DNA of 56,097 nt from Streptomyces boncukensis (lineage in GTDB: Bacteria; Actinomycetota; Actinomycetes; Streptomycetales; Streptomycetaceae): positions 1-56,097 of the forward strand of contig NZ_JAAKZZ010000002.1 of NCBI RefSeq assembly GCF_011045075.1, given 5' to 3'. Below are positions 1 through 8,283 of the stretch, piece by piece. The notes under the pieces are model-generated. The model was not told where the DNA came from and searched no databases. It saw only the letters and a list, made by a program, of their open reading frames with translations. The stretch's first letter is position 1; each line of letters starts with the position of its first letter. The position numbers and the translations under genes are program-made.

Positions 1-29
1 GGTCTGCTCGGCCGCCGGCCGAGCAGACC
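1..29. repeat. Perfect 13-bp inverted repeat at the left contig edge
   Basis: Bases 1-13 (GGTCTGCTCGGCC) are the exact reverse complement of 17-29, with a 3-base loop (GCC). It lies in the coding frame of the left PKS. A perfect hairpin beginning at base 1 of a contig may be a natural GC hairpin that stopped assembly or a fold-back artefact, so the last residues of this PKS fragment should be treated with caution. Confidence 0.75.
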
Positions 30-1673
30 GGCCAGTTCCTCGCGGTCGCGGACGACTCCGGCCAGGCGCACCGGAAAGTGGGCCCGCCCGACCGCCGCCG
101 TGCGGCACAGGTCGGCGAGCGGGATGTCCGGGTGGTCCGCGAGGTACTGCCGGTAGCGCTCGATCTGGCGGCGCAGCGAACGGGTGCTCTGCGCCGACAG
201 GGTGAAGATGTGCGCCGACCCCTCCGCGTCCGGAGCGGACTCCCGGATCCGGGGCGGTGCCTCCTCCACGGCCAGGCACGCCAGCGTTCCGGCGATCCCG
301 AAGCCGTTCACCAGCGCGCGCCGGGGTCGGCCGGTCCACGGGCCGCAGCGCGTCGGCACGGTCACCGGACAGCGGTCCCACGGGATACGGGCCGAGGGGG
401 ACGCGAGGTGCAGATGCGGATAGAAGACCCCCTCCTGCATCTGCAGCAGGGTTTTGACCAGTCCGCACACGCCGGCGGCCGACTCCAGGTGGCCGACGTT
501 GGTCTTGACGGAGCTGACCACCACCGGCTCGGGCCCGCTGTGCGACGCGGCGAAGGTGTCGCTGATCGACCCCAGCTCGACGGGGTCGCCCAGCGGGGTT
601 CCCGTACCGTGCGCCTCGACGTACTGGATGTCCCGCGGTTCGAGCCCGGCGTCGGCGATCGCGGCGCGCATCACGGCCGCCTGGGCGATGCCGTTGGGCG
701 CGGACAGGCCCGCGCTCTCGCCGTCCGCGCGCACGGCCGAGCCGCGCAGCAGGCCGAGCACCCGGTCGCCGTCGCGCTCCGCGTCGGACAGCCGCTTGAG
801 CACGACGACGCCGCAGCCCTCGCCGCGGCTGTAGCCGTCCGCGCTCTCGTCGAACGTCTTGCACCGGCCGTCGGAGCCGAGCATCCCGGCCTGGGTGAGG
901 GCGGTCTGGGCCATGGGGTGGTGGATGGCGTTGACCCCGCCGCACAGTGCGATGTCGCACTCCCTGCGGCGCAGCCCCTGGGCGGCCAGGTGCGCGGTGG
1001 TGAGGGAGGACGAGCAGGCGGTGTCGATGGTGAGGCACGGGCCGCGCAGCCCCAGGAAGTACGACAGCCGTCCGGCTACGGCGCTGTGCGCGGTGCCCGG
1101 GATGAGGGAGCCGGCCAGCTCCTCCTCGGCAAGGGCGGCCGATTCCACGACGTAGTCCATGGACATGACGCCCATATACACTCCGCCGTTCCCGTGGCGC
1201 AGGCCGGTGGGATCGATACCGGCATCTTCCAGCGCCTGCCAGGCGGTTTCCAGGACAAGCCGCTGCTGGGGGTCTATGTAAGGGGCTTCTTTGGGGGAAA
1301 TCTTGAAGAACTTCTCATCGAACAGGTCGAGGCCCTCGATGAAATTCCCGTCCGCCACGGGGGTTTTGATTCCCGGGTTATCGCGATCGTCCGCCGGGTT
1401 GTCCGCCGAGTCGTCAGCCGGGGAATCCGTGTTCCCGTGGACCCAGCGGTCCTCGGGCACCGGCCCATGGGCCGAGCGCCCCTCGCGCAGGAACTCGGCG
1501 AATTCCTGCGGGGTTTCGCTGCCGCCCGGGAAGCGCAGCCCCACTCCGACGACGGCGATCGGCTCGTGCTGCTCCAGCAGGAGCTGGTCGAGGGCCTTCT
1601 TCTGCTCGCGGACGGTTTCCAGCGCCGCCCGGAGCCTGCCCTCGGCGCCCTCGGGCACGGGTGCCTCCGTCAT
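1..1673 (-). CDS. Type I polyketide synthase, N-terminal KS portion; C-terminus off the left edge
   Basis: Reading leftward from ATG at 1673, an open frame of about 557 codons runs off the window. A charged helical N-terminus of about 40 residues (docking-helix type, QKKALDQLLLEQ) precedes a ketosynthase starting at EPIAVVGVGLRFPGG. The active-site Cys is in DTACSSSLTTAHL, the first His in EAHGTGTPLGDP, the second in KTNVGHLESAAG, so the KS should condense. The visible end is the KS-to-AT linker (LSAQSTRSLRRQIERY); no AT is reached. The start overlaps the upstream ACP stop by ATGA, so the two are translationally coupled. The KS resembles the reducing PKS at 22676-28987 (shared ISPKEA, LRHGNGGVYM), suggesting paralogues of one pathway. 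An asparagine/aspartate-rich insert (TDSPADDSADNPADDRDNP) lies near residue 80. Substrate cannot be read. Confidence 0.92.
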   Translation of the reverse strand, partial: MTEAPVPEGAEGRLRAALETVREQKKALDQLLLEQHEPIAVVGVGLRFPGGSETPQEFAEFLREGRSAHGPVPEDRWVHGNTDSPADDSADNPADDRDNPGIKTPVADGNFIEGLDLFDEKFFKISPKEAPYIDPQQRLVLETAWQALEDAGIDPTGLRHGNGGVYMGVMSMDYVVESAALAEEELAGSLIPGTAHSAVAGRLSYFLGLRGPCLTIDTACSSSLTTAHLAAQGLRRRECDIALCGGVNAIHHPMAQTALTQAGMLGSDGRCKTFDESADGYSRGEGCGVVVLKRLSDAERDGDRVLGLLRGSAVRADGESAGLSAPNGIAQAAVMRAAIADAGLEPRDIQYVEAHGTGTPLGDPVELGSISDTFAASHSGPEPVVVSSVKTNVGHLESAAGVCGLVKTLLQMQEGVFYPHLHLASPSARIPWDRCPVTVPTRCGPWTGRPRRALVNGFGIAGTLACLAVEEAPPRIRESAPDAEGSAHIFTLSAQSTRSLRRQIERYRQYLADHPDIPLADLCRTAAVGRAHFPVRLAGVVRDREELAGLLGRRPSR

Positions 1674-2008
1674 GGCTGCTCCTTTCCGCCGTGGAGCGGG
1701 CCGCCGGAGAGGCCGGGCAGCACTTCGGTGACCATATGGTCCAGCAGCCGTGCCAGATTGGGGCTGTTGAACAGGACGTTCGTGCTGATCTCGCAGCCGA
1801 GCAGCCGCTCCAGCCGCTGCTTGAGCTCCGCCACGCGCAGCGAGGTGAGGCCGAGGTCGAAGAAGTTCCCGTCGAGTGGGAACTCCTCCTCCTCGTCCAT
1901 CAGCAAGCTGGCTTTGAACTCCCTGGCCAGGAGCTCCTCCAGGGCGTCCCGGCGCTCCGAGGCGGGAAGCCGGCAGATCTCACTGGCCGTCGGTGTGCGG
2001 TGGATCAT
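1670..2008 (-). CDS. Discrete acyl carrier protein (PKS/NRPS type)
   Basis: A 112-residue protein with one phosphopantetheine-binding domain. The carrier motif is NFFDLGLTSLRVAELKQRLE; the Ser in GLTSL is the attachment site, with Thr replacing the usual Asp of GLDSL, a variant common in peptidyl and stand-alone carriers. An acidic stretch (MDEEEEFPLDG) precedes the domain. ATG at 2008 has a GGGAG ribosome site about 7 bases upstream. The stop overlaps the next start (ATGA), so it is co-translated with the KS protein at 1-1673. It probably delivers a starter or extender to that KS, which shows no AT in the visible part. This is the first gene of the leftward operon, whose promoter region holds the 11-bp repeat array at 2111-2138. 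Confidence 0.9.
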   Translation of the reverse strand: MIHRTPTASEICRLPASERRDALEELLAREFKASLLMDEEEEFPLDGNFFDLGLTSLRVAELKQRLERLLGCEISTNVLFNSPNLARLLDHMVTEVLPGLSGGPLHGGKEQP

Positions 2009-2110
2009 CGGGCCCGCTCCCTACGTGTGCGGCCGTCCCGGCGAAATGCGAGCGCAATGCAGGCGTGATTCATCACGAGTACGCCGGCGCGGCCAGTCAA
2101 CCAAACTCGC

Positions 2111-2138
2111 CTGACACGGTGCTGACACTCCACTGACC
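2111..2138 (-). promoter_or_regulatory. Putative SARP operator: three heptamers at 11-bp spacing
   Basis: On the plus strand CTGACAC begins at 2111 and 2122 and CTGACC at 2133, exactly 11 bp apart. Read leftward this is GTGTCAG, the unit also found at 20360-20388. SARP activators bind direct repeats spaced 11 or 22 bp near the -35 position. The orientation suits the leftward ACP/PKS operon starting at 2008. No good -10 is visible at the expected distance (TGGTTG is weak), as is common for activator-dependent promoters. The region 2009-2270 separates divergent operons. Confidence 0.6.
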
Positions 2139-2270
2139 ATCCATTTCGCAATGGCCGCCGCGATGGCAGACTCGCAGAGCCGCACCGCAGCCGGCCTCCG
2201 AATGGCAAGGCCGCCCGGGATTCATCGAGGCGCCACAACCGGCGGACCGTAAACCGAGGATGGGTGGACG

Positions 2271-3719
2271 ATGGAGGAAAAGATCGACTTCGTCGGGGAA
2301 CTGGACAGCATGCTGAAAACGATCGGCCTGAGCCGGGATCCCGCGGTGAGCGAATTATCGGTGACCGGCCGGGACCCGGTGGTCAAATCGCCGCTCCGCA
2401 TGGGTGCCGCGATCGGGGTGCCCCTGCTCACGGCGGCGATCGGGTCCGCGCAGATCTGGCAGCTGCGGACCGGCCGGTCCCAGCGGCTGTCGCTGGACCT
2501 GGGCCAGGGGCTGCACCGGATGACCCCGCTCCTGGGCGGCGGAGCCACCCTGGGCGGCTACTTCTCCAGCCTCGGCTCGCTGGCCGGCATCGACGGTATG
2601 GCGCCGACCTTCTGGGACTTCTACCGGACCGCCGACGGCCGCTGGGTCATCCCGATCGCCTGCTATCCCAGGATCCGCGACGCGCTGCTGTGCCTCCTGG
2701 ACTGCGCGCACAGCAGGGAGCACATCACGGCCGCCATCGCCCGCTGGAACGCTTCCAGCCTGGAGGACGCGGCCGCCGAGCAGGGCGTTCCGCTCGCGAT
2801 CGTCCGTACCCGGGAGGAGTTCCTCGCCCACCCGCAGGGCCGCGCGGTGCTGGCCGAGCCGGTGGTGGCGGTCGAGCGGATCGGCGACGGGCCGCCCGTG
2901 CCGCTGCCGTCCGGCCCCCGCCCGCTGTCCTCGCTGCGCTGCCTGCAGTTCACCCACATCCTGGCGGGGACGGCGACCGGCCGGGCGCTGGCCGAGTACG
3001 GGGCTGATGTGCTGCACGTCTGCGAACCCGACTCCTTCGAGCACGAGGCCGTCTGGAACGAGTCGGCCGGCGGTATGCGCTCGGCGCGGCTCGATCTGCA
3101 CGCGCGCGGCGCCGGGCGGGACGCCTTCGACCGGCTGCTGCGCGACGCCGACGTGTTCGTGCACAACTACCGCCCCGGCAAGGCCGTACGGCTGGGGCTG
3201 ACGGCGCAGGACTGCGCGGCGGCGGCGCCCGGCGTCATCCACTGCTCGGTCAGCGCCTACGGGCACACCGGCCCGTGGCGCGACCGCGGTGGCTTCGACC
3301 AGCATGCCCAGGCGCTGACCGGCATCAGCCTGCGCGAGGGCGGGGACGGCGCGCCGAAGCTGCCGCCGGGCCGGGTGTTCAACGACTACATCGCGGCGTA
3401 CCTGGCCGCCTCGGGCATCATGGCCGCCGTCGTCCGGCGTGCCCGCGACGGAGGCAGCTACTCCGTCCGGGTCTCCCTGGCGGGAGTGGCCAACTGGTGC
3501 TGGAACCTGGGCAGTCCCGACCCCGCGCTGGTGGACGCGCTCGACGAGAACGCCCTTCCGGCGCCACCCCGCTGGCAGGTCCACCGGACCCCGCTGGGCG
3601 AGTTGCGGCACATCGTCCCGCCGGCCCGGCTGAGCGAGACGCCCGGGAGTTTCGACGACCCCGTCCTCCTGCCCCGCGGTTCCTCGAAGCCGCAGTGGCG
3701 CTCCCTCCCGGACGGCTGA
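2271..3719 (+). CDS. CoA-transferase family III (CaiB/BaiF-like) protein
   Basis: A 482-residue member of the class III CoA-transferase family, which moves CoA between carboxylates or acts as alpha-methylacyl-CoA racemase. The C-terminal half shows the family pattern: LAEYGADVLHVCEPD, DADVFVHNYRPGKAVRLGL and VIHCSVSAYGHTGPWRDRGG. The first 200 residues are a less conserved half-repeat, giving the long two-lobed form. ATG at 2271 follows GAGGATGG. Codon 29 is TTA (2355-2357), so translation may depend on the bldA tRNA. It opens the rightward operon 2271-8151 and ends 109 bases before the ALDH-type gene. Activation or transfer of an acyl-CoA for the neighbouring reductase is a reasonable guess; the substrate is unknown. 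Confidence 0.82.
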   Translation: MEEKIDFVGELDSMLKTIGLSRDPAVSELSVTGRDPVVKSPLRMGAAIGVPLLTAAIGSAQIWQLRTGRSQRLSLDLGQGLHRMTPLLGGGATLGGYFSSLGSLAGIDGMAPTFWDFYRTADGRWVIPIACYPRIRDALLCLLDCAHSREHITAAIARWNASSLEDAAAEQGVPLAIVRTREEFLAHPQGRAVLAEPVVAVERIGDGPPVPLPSGPRPLSSLRCLQFTHILAGTATGRALAEYGADVLHVCEPDSFEHEAVWNESAGGMRSARLDLHARGAGRDAFDRLLRDADVFVHNYRPGKAVRLGLTAQDCAAAAPGVIHCSVSAYGHTGPWRDRGGFDQHAQALTGISLREGGDGAPKLPPGRVFNDYIAAYLAASGIMAAVVRRARDGGSYSVRVSLAGVANWCWNLGSPDPALVDALDENALPAPPRWQVHRTPLGELRHIVPPARLSETPGSFDDPVLLPRGSSKPQWRSLPDG

Positions 3720-3828
3720 CCGGCGCCGCGCCGCGCCGCGTCGGCCCGTCCGCCCAGGCGCCCGTCCGGACGGACAGACGGCGGGCGGACGGAGAAGCAA
3801 CCCGAACCACGAACCGTTGGAGGACGCC

Positions 3829-5520
3829 GTGGGGCTCTCCCCCCGCAACGGCTCAGCGGCCGCCGTGCCGGCACCGGCCGGGCAGGGCGCGGCGGCGGCG
3901 CCGAGCGCACCACCGCAGCGCGAGCGGCCGCTGCGCAGCTACTACTCCTACATCCAGGGCCGGGACGTCGAGGGCACGGGCTGGGTCTACACCGTCAGCG
4001 CGGGGTCCCTGCTGGAGGACGTCTTCACCAGCGTCAGCCTCAAGCGCGCGCTGGAGCGGAGCCCCGACCCCGGCTCCGACGCCGCGCAGCACCCCTATGT
4101 CATCGGCCGGGTCGCCGTCGCGGGCGACGCCGGGATCGACCTCGCCCTCAAGGCCGCGGCCGCCGCGGCCCCGGCCTGGGCCGCGGTGCCGCTGGAGAGG
4201 CGCATGCGCCTGGGCCCGCTCTTCCGCGAGCGGGTGATCCGGCACCGCGAGGAGTTCCTCGACCTGCTGGTGGCCGAGGGGCACCCGCTGCGGCTGGCCC
4301 GCTGGCAGCTGAGCGGCCTGCTGGAGACGTACGGCGAGGAGAGCTGTGCCTGGTACCGGCGGTGCATGCACACCACGTTCCGGCACGGCGAGCGCCGTCT
4401 CGTCGTGCGCCGCCAGCCGGACGGCGTCGTCTGTCTGAACCCGCCGCAGAACGCCCCCGGCCAGAGCGCCGCGCTCGTGGTGCTGATGCTCATGGCGGGC
4501 AACGCCGTCGTCGTCCGCGCCCCGCGCAGCATTGCGCTGAGCACGATGTACGTGCTGCGCGAGCTGGTGGCCCCGGTCCTGGCCGAGGCGGGCGTTCCGC
4601 CCGGGGCGCTCGGCGCCGTGTGCGGCAACCCGGCCCAGACGATCAACCGCTGGCTCGACAGCCCGCTGGTGGACGACATCTTCTACATCGGGGGCAGTGA
4701 GGAAGGGCTGCGCTTCCAGCAGCGGTGCGTCGCCGCGGGCAAGAAGCCCATCCTCGAACTCGCGGGCAACGACGGCATCGTGGTGTGGAAGGACGCCGAT
4801 ATCCCGCTTGCCGCCGAGGCCGTCAGCGAGGCGTTCTACGGCTCCGGCCAGATCTGCATGGTGCCCAACTACGTCATCGTCCACCCGGATGCCGCCGACG
4901 CGCTGTTCGCCGAGGTGAAGGACAGGGCGCGCGAGGTCCGTCCGGGCCACCCGGAGGAGGAGGACGTGCTGCTCTCCCCCGTCCGGCGCAGCGAGCGGTT
5001 CTTCGCACTGCTGCGCGAGGCCCTCGACGCGGGCGCGGAACTGGTGTGCGGCGGGCACCGTACGGAGGCGGACGGGACGCGGTCGCAGACCGGGGTGTTC
5101 CTGGAGCCGACCGTCGTCCGGGTGAACGGCCTCGCGGGCTCGCGGGACCTGGAGATGGTGCGTCGCGAGACGTTCTTCCCGCTGCTCCCGGTCATCGTCG
5201 CCGAACCGGCCGAGGACGGACAGCTGCTCGACCGGCTCATCGACTTCGTCAACACCAACGAGTACGGCCTGCGCAACTCCCTGTGGGCGCGCGACGAGAC
5301 GGTCGTGGACGCCTTTGTGCAGCGGGTGGTCAACGGAGGGCTGCTGAAGGTCAACGACTCCCATATCGGCTTCCTCCCCTGTCTGCCCACCCACGGCGGT
5401 ACCGGCCTGTCCGGCGGCGTCCACGGCGAGGCCAACTACCCCATCCTGAAGACCTCGCATCTGCAGGGCGTCGGCATCGGCGCCGGCGTCAGCCCGCGCA
5501 GCACGGTCTTCGGCGCCTGA
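3829..5520 (+). CDS. Aldehyde dehydrogenase superfamily protein, possible acyl-thioester reductase
   Basis: A 563-residue ALDH-superfamily enzyme. The general-base motif LELAGND and the nucleophile motif GSGQICMVPNYV (catalytic Cys) are intact, and the cofactor fold is recognisable (VVLMLMAGNAVVVRAPRS). GTG at 3829 is chosen over TTG at 3817 because GGAGG lies 5 bases upstream. The protein is longer than ordinary ALDHs (about 500), with a Pro/Ala-rich N-terminus and no obvious second domain. Such enzymes oxidise aldehydes or, in the acylating branch, reduce acyl-CoA/ACP to aldehyde. Lying between a CoA-transferase and an acyl-CoA-dehydrogenase-fold gene, with a class III aminotransferase at 13213, it could supply a fatty aldehyde for amination (inference). 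Confidence 0.8.
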   Translation: MGLSPRNGSAAAVPAPAGQGAAAAPSAPPQRERPLRSYYSYIQGRDVEGTGWVYTVSAGSLLEDVFTSVSLKRALERSPDPGSDAAQHPYVIGRVAVAGDAGIDLALKAAAAAAPAWAAVPLERRMRLGPLFRERVIRHREEFLDLLVAEGHPLRLARWQLSGLLETYGEESCAWYRRCMHTTFRHGERRLVVRRQPDGVVCLNPPQNAPGQSAALVVLMLMAGNAVVVRAPRSIALSTMYVLRELVAPVLAEAGVPPGALGAVCGNPAQTINRWLDSPLVDDIFYIGGSEEGLRFQQRCVAAGKKPILELAGNDGIVVWKDADIPLAAEAVSEAFYGSGQICMVPNYVIVHPDAADALFAEVKDRAREVRPGHPEEEDVLLSPVRRSERFFALLREALDAGAELVCGGHRTEADGTRSQTGVFLEPTVVRVNGLAGSRDLEMVRRETFFPLLPVIVAEPAEDGQLLDRLIDFVNTNEYGLRNSLWARDETVVDAFVQRVVNGGLLKVNDSHIGFLPCLPTHGGTGLSGGVHGEANYPILKTSHLQGVGIGAGVSPRSTVFGA

Positions 5521-5552
5521 CGGCGCGCCCCGACAGCGAAAGGTGTTCCTCC

Positions 5553-6695
5553 GTGCGCACTCTCGACTCGGCACGCGCGACCTGCGAGCACTACCACCCG
5601 GGCCTCGGCAAGGCCCTGGAGGAGATCGAATTCGAGGAACGGGAGTACCCCGGCAGCCCGGTCATCGCGCTGTTCCGCGAGCACGACGGCGTCGGGCTGC
5701 TGGTGCCCGAAGCCTTCGGCGGCAAGGGCGCCGACCCCGTGGACGCCGTGCGGGTGATGCGGGCCGTCGGCTCCTACTCCCCCTCGCTGGCCGCCGCGGC
5801 GACCATGCACCACTTCACAGCCGCCACCCTCTACTCCCTGACCGGCCGCGACGACGGCCTCACCGCCGCCCAGCGGGCGCTGCTGCGCGGCGTCGTCCCC
5901 TCCCGCAAGCTCATGGCATCGGGCTGGGCCGAGGGACGCACTCGGCAGAACGTCCTCACCCCCTCGGTCGCCGCCCGGCCGGTGGCCGGCGGGTACCTCC
6001 TCAGCGGCGCCAAGAAGCCGTGCAGCCTGTCCCGTTCGATGGACCTGCTCACCGCGAGCGTCTCGGTCCCGGACGCCAGGGGCCGGCCGGAGCCAGCGCT
6101 CGCGCTGATCGCCGGGGACGCTCCCGGCATCACTGTGCACCCGTTCTGGGGCAACGGCGCGCTGGCCGCGGCGGAGAGCGACGAGGTGCGGCTGGCGGAC
6201 GTGTTCGTGCCCGAGGAACTGGTGCTGCGCACCGGCTCCGACGATCCGGAGCGGCTGTCGCGGATGCAGAGCGCCGGATTCATCTGGTTCGAGCTGCTGA
6301 TCTCCGCGGGCTACGCGGGAGCGGCGGCCGCTCTGGTGCGGCGGGTGCTGGAGCACGAACGGGGCAGCGTCACCGACCGGGCGGCGCTCGCGGTACGGGC
6401 CGAGTCCGCACACCTCCTGCTGGAGGGGACGGCGCGGGCGGTCCGCGACGGCGACCTGGACGGCGAGGCGGCGGTCGCCTCCGTGCTCATCGCCCGGTAC
6501 GCCGCTCAGGAGGCCCTCTCCGGCGCCGCCGACCTGGCCCTGGAGCTGCTCGGCGGGATGGACTTCATCCGCTCCCGGGAAGGCTCCCTGCTCGCCTCCG
6601 CCGTCCGGCCGCTGGCCTTCCACCCCCCTTCCCGCACCAGCACGGCCGAGCCGCTGGTGGCGTACCTCGCGGGAGCCCCGCTCGCGCTGTCGTGA
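5553..6695 (+). CDS. Acyl-CoA-dehydrogenase-fold flavoenzyme (candidate N-hydroxylase or desaturase)
   Basis: A 380-residue protein of the acyl-CoA dehydrogenase superfamily: N-terminal helical domain (LLVPEAFGGKGADPVDAVRV), central beta domain (SGWAEGRTRQNVL, GYLLSGAKKPCSLSRSMD) and C-terminal helical domain with LELLGGMDFI. GTG at 5553 follows AAAGGTG. The canonical ACAD catalytic Glu segment is not evident. VlmH, the valanimycin isobutylamine N-hydroxylase, belongs to the flavin monooxygenase branch of this fold. Since five other valanimycin-type genes lie at 9122-16563, this gene is the best candidate for N-hydroxylating the amine; alkyl-chain desaturation is the alternative. No flavin reductase (VlmR counterpart) is in the window. 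Confidence 0.78.
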   Translation: MRTLDSARATCEHYHPGLGKALEEIEFEEREYPGSPVIALFREHDGVGLLVPEAFGGKGADPVDAVRVMRAVGSYSPSLAAAATMHHFTAATLYSLTGRDDGLTAAQRALLRGVVPSRKLMASGWAEGRTRQNVLTPSVAARPVAGGYLLSGAKKPCSLSRSMDLLTASVSVPDARGRPEPALALIAGDAPGITVHPFWGNGALAAAESDEVRLADVFVPEELVLRTGSDDPERLSRMQSAGFIWFELLISAGYAGAAAALVRRVLEHERGSVTDRAALAVRAESAHLLLEGTARAVRDGDLDGEAAVASVLIARYAAQEALSGAADLALELLGGMDFIRSREGSLLASAVRPLAFHPPSRTSTAEPLVAYLAGAPLALS

Positions 6696-6819
6696 CCGGG
6701 CAGGCCCCGGTGCCCGGCGGAACACGTCGGTGCCCCGCGGTGGTGGACAACGCGGCGCGTGGTCGCAACCGTGGTCCGACACCTCGGATTCCCGATGCTG
6801 GAGAAAGGCGGCAGGGAGC

Positions 6820-7332
6820 ATGCCGGAGACGATGGAGAGCGCGATGCTGGCGCTGTGGGACGAGCTGACCGGGGCCCAGATGCTCCAGGCCGTCGCCGAT
6901 GGCCGGGTGCCGCACGGGGCGCACCACACGCTGCTGGGCCTGCGGGTCACCGGGGCCCGGCCGGGGCGTGTCGAGGAGACCTGGCAGCCGCCGGCGGCGC
7001 TGAGCAACCTCGCCGGGAGCGGTGTGCACGCCGGCTATATCGCCATGGTGCTCGACGACGCCTGCTGCGCCGCCGGGTCGAGCCAGGGCGAGCACGCATA
7101 CCCCATGATCACCCTGAGTCTGGACATCGACTTCCTCCGGCCCGTCCGGCCCGGCGGCGACTACACCGTGCACAGCGACCTCGTCCACCCGGGCCGGCGC
7201 CGGATGGTCGCCAACGCCCGCGTCCTGGACGCCGACGGCGCACCGGTCACCCAGGCCCGCGCCGGCGTCGTCCCGGATCTGGACTTCGCCTCCCGGATGC
7301 GCACGCCCCCCGCCCCGGAGGGGGAGAGCTGA
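6820..7332 (+). CDS. PaaI-type hotdog thioesterase
   Basis: A 170-residue single-domain hotdog protein. The fold is indicated by LSNLAGSGVHAGYIAMVLDD, the PaaI/YdiI-type central helix with a conserved Asp near its end, followed by TLSLDIDFLRPVRPGGDY, the usual beta-strand block. Members hydrolyse acyl-CoA or acyl-ACP thioesters. ATG at 6820 is preceded by GGGAG. It sits between the ACAD-fold enzyme and the type II thioesterase (4-base gap to the latter), inside the 2271-8151 operon. It could release a free acid or edit stalled chains. Confidence 0.83.
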   Translation: MPETMESAMLALWDELTGAQMLQAVADGRVPHGAHHTLLGLRVTGARPGRVEETWQPPAALSNLAGSGVHAGYIAMVLDDACCAAGSSQGEHAYPMITLSLDIDFLRPVRPGGDYTVHSDLVHPGRRRMVANARVLDADGAPVTQARAGVVPDLDFASRMRTPPAPEGES

Positions 7333-7335
7333 CCG

Positions 7336-8151
7336 GTGGAACCCACAGGAGACTGTCAGGTGCCATGTCCAACGGGCCGCTGGTTCGCCACGGCGGATCC
7401 CCGCCCCGATGCCGCGCGCCGGCTCTTCCTCTTCCCGCACGCGGGCGGCAGCGCCGCGTCCTACCTGCGGTGGTGCGCCCTGCTGCCCGACGTCGAGGTG
7501 CTGGTCGCTCAGTTGCCCGGCCGCCAGGAACGGCGGGCCGAGGAGCCGTACCGCCGGACCGGCCCGCTGGTCGAGGCGCTCCGGACGGCGCTCGAGGCCG
7601 AGCTGGACGGCCGCCCGTACGCTCTCTTCGGGCACAGTCTAGGCGCGCTGCTCGCCTACCGGCTGGCCGTGGACATCGAGCGGGACGGCGGCGAGGTCCC
7701 GGTCCTGCTGGGCGTTTCCGGCTGGGCGCCCGAGCGGGTCCTTCCGGTGGAAGCGCTTCTCCCGCTGCCCGACGCCCGGTTCGTGACCGCCGTACGGCGC
7801 TTCGGTGTACTGCCCGCCGAGGTCAGCGAGGACCCGGAGCTGCTCGCGCTGGTCCTTCCGGCGCTCCGCGCCGATCTCGCCCTGGTCGCCGGCTACCGCG
7901 ACGACGGCGCCCGGGTCGGCTGTCCGGTCGCCGCCTACGGGGGGAGGGCCGACCCGACGCTGGAGCGCGGCAGGCTGTCCGAATGGGCCGCCCGCACCCC
8001 GGTCTTTCTGGGAGCCAGTGCGTTCCCGGGAGGGCACTTCTACCTCGCGGACCACGCGATCGCCATCGCGAGCGACCTCGCCCGCCACCTCCAGCGAACA
8101 GAGGGAGACGACTCGATAGCGCACCGAAAGCGGCACGATAGCCGACCGTAG
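7336..8151 (+). CDS. Type II thioesterase (alpha/beta hydrolase)
   Basis: A 271-residue type II thioesterase of the PKS/NRPS editing family. FPHAGGSAASYLRWCALLP is the N-terminal oxyanion motif, ALFGHSLGALLAYRL carries the nucleophile Ser, AYGGRADPT the acid and FPGGHFYL the catalytic His, so the triad is complete. The GTG start at 7336 lies 1 base after the TGA of the hotdog gene, so it is co-transcribed. It removes mis-primed or stalled groups from carrier proteins; partners here could be the ACP at 1670, the ACP at 17670 or the PKS modules. The last 20 residues are charged and not conserved. Confidence 0.92.
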   Translation: MEPTGDCQVPCPTGRWFATADPRPDAARRLFLFPHAGGSAASYLRWCALLPDVEVLVAQLPGRQERRAEEPYRRTGPLVEALRTALEAELDGRPYALFGHSLGALLAYRLAVDIERDGGEVPVLLGVSGWAPERVLPVEALLPLPDARFVTAVRRFGVLPAEVSEDPELLALVLPALRADLALVAGYRDDGARVGCPVAAYGGRADPTLERGRLSEWAARTPVFLGASAFPGGHFYLADHAIAIASDLARHLQRTEGDDSIAHRKRHDSRP

Positions 8152-8283
8152 TAGCGTGCACCGAAAAGCCAGAGCGCGTCGCGTGACCGTCCGGGCGACC
8201 CGTCCGCGAACGTCTTTCCACCACGCGCACGCGCGATCACTGTCTTCTGCTTTTCCCACACGGTGTTCAGGCCGAGGTGACTC

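Noticed and set aside
78..2114. Long plus-strand open frame over the left PKS
   Set aside because: It is the antisense of the KS/ACP genes, has no domain signature and extends across the intergenic region; high GC keeps such shadow frames open.
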